Part shown: positions 1-5,769 of the stretch, piece by piece
Position numbering within the stretch: position 1 is the stretch's first letter
Layout of the letters: each line of letters begins with the position of its first letter
Assembly: GCA_024235935.1 (NCBI GenBank)
Contig: JACKLL010000027.1
Span: 1 to 12,142, forward strand
Length of the DNA stretch: 12,142 bases
Reading direction: 5' to 3'
DNA from: Rhodoferax sp.
Lineage (GTDB): Bacteria > Pseudomonadota > Gammaproteobacteria > Burkholderiales > Burkholderiaceae_C
Notes under the pieces: generated by a model
Database searches by the model: none
Told to the model about the DNA's origin: nothing
Seen by the model: the letters and a program-made list of their open reading frames with translations, nothing else
Translations under genes and position numbers: made by a program

Positions 1-647
1 GCAGTGGCGCGGGCGTGCAGGAACAGACCGGCCCGCCCACCGACGCCCCGGTTCGCAATATCCACCGTGATGCGGAAGGCATGCGGCTCGCCGGTCCAGC
101 CGGCGTTGTTCCACCACTCCGACAAGGTCAGCCAGTCGAAGGCTTGCGGCAGCGCCGCCAGAGCCTCGAAACCGTCGTCCAACCGCATGCGCACCGACTG
201 GTAGACCTCGGCCACGCCTTCGTTGCCGTACACGTTCATCTGCACGCGGGCCTTGCGTTCAGGCCGCCGCGTGCGCGTCGAGTGTGCAGGATCAACCTCG
301 GTGTCGAGCACGACGTTGGGCTCCACGACCTCGAACTCCAGCACGCGCTGGCCGGGCTGCTGGACGTCGGCCACCACTCGGGCTTGGCGCTGGCGGTCGT
401 CCCCGCCTTCGAACTGCAGTGTCGGCGGCCCCAGCCGCAGGCGCGTGCCTGGTTCGACAGTGTCCGGCCAGGGGTGCCCACCGCGCATCAGGCGGGCGGA
501 CTGTGTGCGCGGATCCTCCACCACGGCCAGGTCGGCAGTGATGGGCACCTGCAGCCGCAGCGCCTGCGCCATGGCCGACAAGCCCAACAGCCCGCAAGTG
601 GCGGCCGCGAACCCGTGCAGCACCAGACGACGACTCGCCGTCCTCAC
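1..647 (-). CDS. exported polysaccharide lyase-like protein, 3' part outside the window
   Basis: A reading frame opens with GTG at 647 and stays open to the left edge (215 complete codons), so only the N-terminal part is visible. The start overlaps the stop of the upstream glycosyltransferase as GTGA, which decides the start. Residues 1-29 look like a signal peptide: an SRRLVL twin-arginine-like n-region (5-10), a hydrophobic core, and AMA/AQA cleavage sites at 25-29. The mature part is beta-strand-rich. It contains VYQSVRM (about 148-154) and then WLTLSEWWNNAGWTGEP (172-188), FRITVDIAN (191-199) and GLFLHA (207-212). This pattern recalls the jelly-roll polysaccharide lyases of the heparin lyase I type (Polysacc_lyase family), from memory of the family and not from a search. 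Such an enzyme in an EPS operon could trim or release the polymer in the periplasm. The catalytic residues would lie mostly beyond the edge, so activity cannot be judged. It is very probably a real gene; the lyase call is moderate to weak. Confidence 0.8.
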   Translation of the reverse strand, partial: MRTASRRLVLHGFAAATCGLLGLSAMAQALRLQVPITADLAVVEDPRTQSARLMRGGHPWPDTVEPGTRLRLGPPTLQFEGGDDRQRQARVVADVQQPGQRVLEFEVVEPNVVLDTEVDPAHSTRTRRPERKARVQMNVYGNEGVAEVYQSVRMRLDDGFEALAALPQAFDWLTLSEWWNNAGWTGEPHAFRITVDIANRGVGGRAGLFLHARAT

Positions 648-1744
648 GAGGCCGACCTGCCGGTGGCCCCGGGCACCGCCGCCGCACGCGCGTAGGCCGC
701 ATCCAGCTGCGGCAGCACCACGACGTCGCTGAAATCCTGCTGCACGCGCGCACGCGCGGCCTGACCCGCGGCGTGGCGCCACGTGGCGTCGGTGGCCATG
801 CGGGCCAGCGCAGCGGCCAATGCCGTCACGTCGCCAGCCGTCACCAGCAGCCCGTCGGTACCATCGCGCACCAGGCCAGGAATGCCACCCACGCGGGTGG
901 AGATCACCGGCAGGCCATGCGCCATGGCCTCCAGCAGGCTCATCGGCAGGCCCTCGTTGTGCGATGGCAGCACGTAGAACTGTGCCGCCGCCAGCGCCTG
1001 GGCCTTGGCTTCGCCGCTGACCCAGCCCAGAAACTCGACCTGGTCGCCAACGCCCAGTTCACGGGCGCGCGCACGTGCGGCGTCGACATCGCCATTGCCA
1101 CCGATGCGCAGGCGCAGGCCGGGTGCCAGCCGCAGCGCCTGGGCCAGGGCCGGCAGCAGGTCGAACACACCCTTGCGCTGGCCCACGACGCCCAGGAACA
1201 GGCCTGTCACCCCGCCCGTGGCAGACGCCGCGGTTCGGGCCACGGCCGCCGGCATGCGCACGTAGTTGGGCAGCACGCGCACGTGCGCACGCGGCGCGAT
1301 GCCCTGCACGAAGTCCGCCCACTCCGTCGACAGCACCAGCACCTCGGCACAGGCCTCGAACTCACGCGCCACGCGGCGTTGCAACCACGGCGGCAGCGCT
1401 GCGTGGAACTGCCGGAACTCCGACCCGTGCAGGTGCGCCAGCACCGGCACGCCGAAAAGCCTTGCGGTGGCGTTAAAGATCGACTTTCGCCAGAAACTGC
1501 CCCGCATGGCCATGTGGCTGTGCAGCAGGCGCACGCGCCGCCGCAGCAGCAGGCCCAGCAGCGTCAGCCAGGCGCGCAGCGCCAGCGACAGACGGCGGAC
1601 CAGGCTGCCTTCGTCGTGCGTGACCAGCCAGCGCACATGGTGGCGATCAAACACCCCGTCGTCGCGGTAGCCTTCCACCACCGCACGCATGCCGCCACGC
1701 CCGGCGGTGCACAGCATCACGACCAACGGCCCTGGCGCCGTCAC
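644..1744 (-). CDS. GT4-family glycosyltransferase (GT-B fold)
   Basis: The 366-residue cytoplasmic protein has the two-domain GT-B layout of family 4 retaining glycosyltransferases. The N-terminal acceptor half contains HSHMAMRGS (about 75-83) and HLHGSEF (104-110). The C-terminal nucleotide-sugar half begins near GLFLGVVGQRKGVFDLL (181-197), a typical linker and donor-domain entry. The hallmark E-x7-E motif is intact as E264...E272 (NEGLPMSLLEAMAHGLPVI), followed by STRVGGIPGLV. The enzyme should add one sugar to the lipid-linked EPS repeat unit; donor and linkage cannot be read from sequence. The start is GTG at 1744, sharing GTGA with the stop of the PssE-like gene. The end overlaps the GTG of the lyase-like gene in the same way, so it sits inside a tightly coupled operon. 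Sampled lines here reach 72-80% GC, higher than most of the window. Confidence 0.93.
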   Translation of the reverse strand: MTAPGPLVVMLCTAGRGGMRAVVEGYRDDGVFDRHHVRWLVTHDEGSLVRRLSLALRAWLTLLGLLLRRRVRLLHSHMAMRGSFWRKSIFNATARLFGVPVLAHLHGSEFRQFHAALPPWLQRRVAREFEACAEVLVLSTEWADFVQGIAPRAHVRVLPNYVRMPAAVARTAASATGGVTGLFLGVVGQRKGVFDLLPALAQALRLAPGLRLRIGGNGDVDAARARARELGVGDQVEFLGWVSGEAKAQALAAAQFYVLPSHNEGLPMSLLEAMAHGLPVISTRVGGIPGLVRDGTDGLLVTAGDVTALAAALARMATDATWRHAAGQAARARVQQDFSDVVVLPQLDAAYARAAAVPGATGRSAS

Positions 1745-2235
1745 TGGCGGCCCTTGAGCGTGTCCTGCACCACCGCGCGCAGCCAGTCCACCAGTGGCCC
1801 ACTGGCCACTGGCGAGAAAGCTTCGCCGCCGGGCAAGGCGTCGCGCCGGTCCAGCAGGTCCAGCAGACCGGCCTCATCCCAGGCCACGTGCACGCCCGGC
1901 CGCCCTTGCAACCAGCGCGCGGTGGCCATCTGGTGTTCGTTGCGGTGCTCGCCCAGCGCGGCCTGCCGCGGCATGATGACGATCGGCTTGCGCAGTTCCA
2001 GCGCGGTCAGCACGGTGCCCATGCCGGCGTGGGCGACGATGAGGCTGGCGTCGCGCATCAGCGCGAGCGCCCGCGCAGGCGTCAGGAACTCGTCGTGCGG
2101 AATGTGTTGTGGCCGTTCGCGCGCTGGCCCCACCTGCGCAAAGGCCCGTACATCCGGGTGACTTGCGGCCCATCGGTCGACCGCAGACACCATGCGGTCA
2201 AACGCCAGTTGCGTGCCGACGGTGATGAAGATCAC
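1741..2235 (-). CDS. pssE: Alg13/PssE-like glycosyltransferase subunit (GT28 C-terminal domain)
   Basis: The 164-residue protein is the donor-binding half of a split glycosyltransferase, like Alg13 in eukaryotes and PssE/EpsF/Cps14F in bacteria. It starts with the family signature IFITVGTQLAFDRM (residues 2-15). It carries the glycosyltransferase-28 UDP-sugar site: AHAGMGT (68-74), E80, then KPIVIMPR (83-90) and GEHRNEHQ (95-102). Alone it lacks an acceptor/membrane domain and should work with the Alg14/PssD-like protein encoded at 3008-3451. In rhizobia the PssD/PssE pair adds an early uronic acid to the lipid-linked unit; the sugar here is not known. The GTG start at 2235 overlaps the stop of the methyltransferase gene (GTGA), and its own stop overlaps the next GTG. 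Unusually, the two halves are separated by the methyltransferase gene instead of being adjacent. The gene symbol is given by family likeness. Confidence 0.9.
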   Translation of the reverse strand: MIFITVGTQLAFDRMVSAVDRWAASHPDVRAFAQVGPARERPQHIPHDEFLTPARALALMRDASLIVAHAGMGTVLTALELRKPIVIMPRQAALGEHRNEHQMATARWLQGRPGVHVAWDEAGLLDLLDRRDALPGGEAFSPVASGPLVDWLRAVVQDTLKGRQ

Positions 2236-2954
2236 GCGCCGGCCTCGAGACCATCGCGGCCGCGCCGTACGGCAATGAACGACTTGGGCAGCAAAAGGAC
2301 GCGCTCGACAAGCACGAGGCTATCCGGGAACAGGGCTTCAATCATGGACCGGTTGAGCAGGCGCGCACTTTCGACGACAAGCATTGCACTGTCGACCGAG
2401 TCGGATCGTCCCCAGTTCCCCACCTTGAAGTGGAGCAACAGCCAGACACGCAGCGGCCTGGGAAACCAATGGAAGAACGCCACCATGCCATGAGGCTCCA
2501 CCGGGAACCAGTAGTTCGGCGTCTGGACGAAATACTGACGGGCCAGGCGCCTGATCTCGGCGGCGAAGGCCTTCATACGCGACCAGTCGCCTACGTGCTC
2601 GATCACCGAGTTGGAATGCGCGATGTCGAAGGACTGGTCGGCGAATCCGTTCAGGTCACACCCATCGGCGGCGACGTACTTGAAGACGTCGTGGTCGGCT
2701 GGTGGTTGGCTGCCGGGCAGGTTCACGATGGTGATCGTGACTTTGCAGCGTTGGAGAAGGTCTCGCGGCACGATCTTCCAGTACCGCGCCGTGCCGCCCA
2801 CATCGATCACACTCACGCGGCCCTTCTGAGCATGAACAGACTCAATCATCTCGATCAATGGCTTGATCCGTCTGAGCCGCCATCCATGTCGCAACGATCT
2901 CGGGTCCTCGAAGCGCCCCATCCGGCGATGTTCTCGCTGGGTTTGATCAGCCAT
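2232..2954 (-). CDS. class I SAM-dependent methyltransferase
   Basis: The protein is 240 residues from ATG at 2954. The frame stays open further upstream, but that part is antisense/out-of-frame to pssD, and a good ribosome binding site (AAGGA at 2963-2967) supports this start. A Rossmann methyltransferase fold is visible: motif I VIDVGGTARYW (49-59), an acidic turn at VAADGCDL (94-101), and the motif FDIAHSNSVIEHV (109-121) seen in many sugar and lipid methyltransferases. QTPNYWFPVEPH (144-155) follows. Residues about 167-176 (LRVWLLLHF) form a short hydrophobic patch that might touch the membrane. The likely role is O- or N-methylation of an EPS sugar, inferred from context. The gene lies between the two halves of the PssD/PssE transferase, is 53 nt from pssD, and overlaps pssE by 4 nt. 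Two sampled lines are 60% GC, lower than the downstream glycosyltransferase. Confidence 0.88.
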   Translation of the reverse strand: MADQTQREHRRMGRFEDPRSLRHGWRLRRIKPLIEMIESVHAQKGRVSVIDVGGTARYWKIVPRDLLQRCKVTITIVNLPGSQPPADHDVFKYVAADGCDLNGFADQSFDIAHSNSVIEHVGDWSRMKAFAAEIRRLARQYFVQTPNYWFPVEPHGMVAFFHWFPRPLRVWLLLHFKVGNWGRSDSVDSAMLVVESARLLNRSMIEALFPDSLVLVERVLLLPKSFIAVRRGRDGLEAGA

Positions 2955-2962
2955 CGGTGTTG

Positions 2963-2967
2963 TCCTT
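2963..2967 (-). promoter_or_regulatory. ribosome binding site of the methyltransferase gene
   Basis: AAGGA on the minus strand lies 8 nt before the ATG at 2954. It is the clearest Shine-Dalgarno sequence I noticed in the window and decides the start of the methyltransferase against a much longer open frame. This is also the one junction of the left block that is not a 4-nt overlap, so the gene needs its own initiation signal. Confidence 0.6.
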
Positions 2968-3007
2968 GATCCTCGCGAAAAATGGGGACTTGAGCAGGCA
3001 GCGCCGG

Positions 3008-3451
3008 CTATATCACAGCACCCCAGTAGTGCGGTCCCTCCGGCTTGGCCAAGTGCTCCCACTGTGTCAACCAGACGTTGGCCCAGCGCCCTGCCCGCGC
3101 ACCGGAGCCTGACAGGGCCTCGCCGTTGGCGATGCTGTCGATCCACACCGTCCTGGCACCAAGAAGACGGCCGAAGAAGATGGCGGCAAAGCCGGGTGCC
3201 GCGCCCGTGGTCACCACCAAAGCCGGGCGCACTCGCAGCAGGAGCCATGCCATCTGCAGAAACAGCAACAGCAGCCCCCACTTGTCCCAGAGGTTCGCGT
3301 CACGCACCACATGAAAGCGCCCGTGCACCGTGGCCGCATAGTCCGGCTCGGTGCTCACCCACTCGATCTGAGCGCCTTCGAAGGCGGGCCGCAGACGTTG
3401 CAACTGCACCCAATGCCCACCACCAGACGCCACCGCCAACACCTTCGCCAT
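3008..3451 (-). CDS. pssD: Alg14/PssD-like glycosyltransferase subunit
   Basis: The 147-residue protein matches the membrane-anchoring, acceptor-side half of the split Alg13/Alg14-type transferase. Family marks are VLAVASGGGHWVQLQRLRP (4-22), STEPDYA (33-39), a hydrophobic membrane-associated stretch LLLLFLQMAWLLL (60-72), RPALVVTTGAAPG (75-87), and WIDSIANGEALS (103-114), which corresponds to the conserved acidic/aromatic segment of PssD/EpsE proteins. It should recruit the PssE-like partner (1741-2235) to the inner membrane and together transfer a sugar to the lipid-linked EPS intermediate. It is the first gene of the left block; the ATG at 3451 is preceded by a weak GGACGG and a possible -10 box at 3491-3496. 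A divergent sulfotransferase gene starts 85 nt away. The gene symbol is by family likeness. Confidence 0.9.
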   Translation of the reverse strand: MAKVLAVASGGGHWVQLQRLRPAFEGAQIEWVSTEPDYAATVHGRFHVVRDANLWDKWGLLLLFLQMAWLLLRVRPALVVTTGAAPGFAAIFFGRLLGARTVWIDSIANGEALSGSGARAGRWANVWLTQWEHLAKPEGPHYWGAVI

Positions 3452-3536
3452 CGTTCGCCGTCCAGCCGTGGCTGCATGCCAGAATGGACCATCATAAACA
3501 CGCCAGCCGGGCTAACCCTGACCCGGGCGTGAACGA
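3452..3536. promoter_or_regulatory. divergent intergenic region between pssD and the sulfotransferase gene
   Basis: This 85-nt spacer separates the starts of two genes read in opposite directions, so promoters for both are expected here. On the minus strand the hexamer at 3491-3496 reads TATGAT, a good -10 match placed 39 nt before the pssD ATG. No convincing -35 box sits 16-18 nt upstream of it. On the plus strand the same area gives only a poor CATAAA. The promoter call rests on position and one hexamer. Confidence 0.4.
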
Positions 3537-4460
3537 ATGTCATCAGCGTCGGATCGCTTCCTCATCATCTGCGGGGCCGAGAAGGCAGGCACCACGTCGC
3601 TGTACGGGTACCTGGCCACGCACCCCGATGTGCGCCCTTCCATCCGCAAGGAGACCGACTACTTCAGGAGCCCGGAAGCAACGCTGACCGGTTACCGCGC
3701 GTGCTTCAGTGCTCCAGAGCGCGAGGGCGCACTGTGCATGGAATCGTCCCCGGCCTACCTTGCAGAAGCCGCTCAAGTGGCACCGCGCATGGCGGCCGTG
3801 GTACCGCAGGCGCGGCTGGTGTTCATCCTTCGCGATCCGGTGGACCGGCTACGTTCGGCCTATCGCTTCTACCAGAGCCGGCTGCACCTGCCGGCGGACA
3901 TGAGCTTCGACCGCTTTGCGACGCTGTGCCTGGACCACGAGGACGGTCGGCCGCCGCCCACCGACTTGAACATTCAGCCCTGGCATCTGGGCGCCGCGGC
4001 GCGTGGGCGTTATGACCTGCTGCTGCCGCATTTCCGGGCCCATTTCGACGACACCCGCATCGCGCTGGTGATGTACCCCGATCTGCAGCGCGACGCTCAC
4101 GGCACCTTGGCCCGCCTATGCACATTCGCCACGCTGGACGGAGCGCATTTCAGTGGCCTGGCGCTGGCGCGCGAGAACGTGTCCTTCGGCGTGCGCCACC
4201 GCGGCATCCAGCGCGTGGCCGTGACCGTCAACGACAGCCTGGAAGGGTTGTGGCGGCGTCATCCGGGCCTCAAGCGTCGGCTCCTGGCCACGTACAAGCG
4301 AATCAACGCTGCGCCGCTCCAGCAAGATCCTCTTGGCGCCGAGACGCTCGGGAGGCTTGAAGACTACTATGCGCCGACCTTGGTGGCCTTGCCGCAGCTT
4401 GCGTCGGGGAGTTCGGCAAGGGCGCTGTCTAACCAGCGAGACGGTTCAACCAGCGCTTGA
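3537..4460 (+). CDS. PAPS-dependent sulfotransferase (heparan sulfate sulfotransferase-like)
   Basis: The 307-residue protein has the two PAPS-binding signatures of the sulfotransferase fold. The 5'-phosphosulfate loop is CGAEKAGTTSLYGYLATHP (12-30), with the key lysine K16. The 3'-phosphate site is LVFILRDPVDRLRSAYRFYQ (94-113), with R99 and S107. Between them are KETDYF (38-43) and ESSPAYL (69-75), as in NDST/HSST-type enzymes acting on sugars. There is no signal peptide or membrane helix, so it would act in the cytoplasm, moving sulfate from PAPS to a sugar of the EPS repeat unit; the target is inferred. It is the only plus-strand gene, interrupting the minus-strand cluster. It faces away from pssD and overlaps the FrhB-like gene tail to tail by 32 nt. 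The ATG follows no strong ribosome binding site. Fold confidence is high; substrate is unknown. Confidence 0.93.
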   Translation: MSSASDRFLIICGAEKAGTTSLYGYLATHPDVRPSIRKETDYFRSPEATLTGYRACFSAPEREGALCMESSPAYLAEAAQVAPRMAAVVPQARLVFILRDPVDRLRSAYRFYQSRLHLPADMSFDRFATLCLDHEDGRPPPTDLNIQPWHLGAAARGRYDLLLPHFRAHFDDTRIALVMYPDLQRDAHGTLARLCTFATLDGAHFSGLALARENVSFGVRHRGIQRVAVTVNDSLEGLWRRHPGLKRRLLATYKRINAAPLQQDPLGAETLGRLEDYYAPTLVALPQLASGSSARALSNQRDGSTSA

Positions 4461-5769
4461 CACGCATCAACTGTCGGTACGCAAACACATCCCTGCTCAT
4501 GCAGGACACGAACTTCGCAGTCTGTCCCACAGCGCCGGTCAGCAGCCACATCTCGCGGCTTCGACGTCGAAGTCGCATGCGCAGGCGCTGCTCAATCTTC
4601 AGAATGAACGGCAGCTTGCCCGATGCCTCCTGACGCTTCGGCGGGACCCAGGCTTCGCTGTTTCGCTTGAGATGCAAACGGTAGGGCAGCGCATCCTGGC
4701 GGTGATTGAAACCACCCTGCTGAGAGCCCACGACATCGTCTGCCGAGACCTGTTGGCCAACCAGTGAACCTTGCTCTTGCGCATCGTCGAGGAGTCGGAC
4801 CAGCTCAGGCTTACGGGTCACGACCAAACTCCAACCGTCGCCGTCTGAGACGTAGCGCGGCAGCCATGCGTCCATCGCAGCGATGTCAGCGGTCTCTGCG
4901 AGCACATCATCGCAATAGTCGCAAGCCTCGGGCTTGAAGTAGCCCATCCCCCAGTTGATCCCGATGCGTGAGTTCAGCAACCGGATCGGTTCAGCGGGGC
5001 TTCCGGCTTTGGCGGTGGGGATGGCCTCGAACGCGTAATCATTCGCAGGGCGTCCTGGAACCTTGCGTCGAAAGCACGCCTGAGCAACCGGCGATTTGCC
5101 GCCGGCAAGCTCTACCAGATAGTCCATGTAGTGCGCACTCTTCATCTGGCCGCAGACAATCCCGATCTGAAACCGGATCCTCGCGTCGAGTACGCTGTCC
5201 ACCGCCCGCAAGCGGCGCAGCGCCTTGTGAAAGCAGGGCACCCCCGTGATTGCATATCTGCCGGGCCGGCTACGCACGATCGCCAATATCTGGTCCATGG
5301 ACACCGGGTAGTAGAACGAGGTGGCGCCTTGTTGAATGGACGTCGAGTCCGAAGACAGTCGATAGTCGAAGAAGCGACTGCTTCCCTCCGCGGGGCCCAC
5401 ATGGATGGCAGCATCGATGTCGCCGCGTTCAAGCAGACTCTGCAGCAACCAAGTCACGATCCCGCCCGAAGAGCCGCCCGCACGTGTGCTTGGTGCGTAG
5501 CCCGCGCGCAAATCCTCGTAACGCCCGATTCGCGGGTGCGAGCTGGGCGCGGATCCAAACACTGAATCGCCGATCTGACTCTCGTCGACCGTTGTCGCGA
5601 ATGGACATACCTCGGCAGCAGCTCGCAGTGTCCGATCATCCAAGCCCGGAGGCAGAACAGCCTGAAGGTCGCCGTAGTCGTTGAAGTCCACCCGAATGCG
5701 CGGCTCGATGAGCGAACAGGCTCCGCAGCCGATGCAGTAGCCCCCGTCAATGACACGTTGGATCGTCAC
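4429..5769 (-). CDS. FrhB/F420 hydrogenase beta subunit-family iron-sulfur flavoprotein of polysaccharide clusters
   Basis: I place the start at GTG 5769, which shares GTGA with the stop of the pyruvyl transferase gene and gives 446 residues. Earlier in-frame starts at 5823 and 5787 would add 18 or 6 residues and overlap that gene more. The N-terminus holds a ferredoxin-like cluster site C12-x2-C15-x2-C18 with a later CP at C55. The FrhB-type middle and C-terminal parts follow: GGSSGGIVTWLL (about 98-109), TGVPCFHKALRRL (175-187), IGIVCGQMKS (202-211), and ACDYCDDVLAETADIAAMDAW (282-302). Characterised members of the wider family transfer electrons through flavin and iron-sulfur centres. Members next to polysaccharide pyruvyl transferases are common in EPS loci but their reaction is, to my knowledge, not settled. 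The last 80 or so residues are basic (RLRMRLRRRSRE) and may contact the membrane. The family call is firm; the function is open. Confidence 0.9.
   Translation of the reverse strand: MTIQRVIDGGYCIGCGACSLIEPRIRVDFNDYGDLQAVLPPGLDDRTLRAAAEVCPFATTVDESQIGDSVFGSAPSSHPRIGRYEDLRAGYAPSTRAGGSSGGIVTWLLQSLLERGDIDAAIHVGPAEGSSRFFDYRLSSDSTSIQQGATSFYYPVSMDQILAIVRSRPGRYAITGVPCFHKALRRLRAVDSVLDARIRFQIGIVCGQMKSAHYMDYLVELAGGKSPVAQACFRRKVPGRPANDYAFEAIPTAKAGSPAEPIRLLNSRIGINWGMGYFKPEACDYCDDVLAETADIAAMDAWLPRYVSDGDGWSLVVTRKPELVRLLDDAQEQGSLVGQQVSADDVVGSQQGGFNHRQDALPYRLHLKRNSEAWVPPKRQEASGKLPFILKIEQRLRMRLRRRSREMWLLTGAVGQTAKFVSCMSRDVFAYRQLMRVKRWLNRLAG

Noticed and set aside
773..2161. Long plus-strand open frame of 462 codons
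   Set aside because: It lies opposite the GT4 and PssE-like genes, has a low-complexity His/Gln/Arg/Ala-rich product with no family motifs, and is the usual antisense shadow in GC-rich coding DNA.
2955..3281. N-terminal extension of the methyltransferase up to 3281
   Set aside because: The extra residues overlap most of pssD in another frame and look like shadow sequence; the methyltransferase has a good ribosome binding site before the ATG at 2954.
4429..5769. True coenzyme F420 hydrogenase subunit
   Set aside because: No FrhA/FrhG hydrogenase genes or F420 synthesis genes are nearby; the family name is inherited from archaeal proteins and the context is polysaccharide synthesis.
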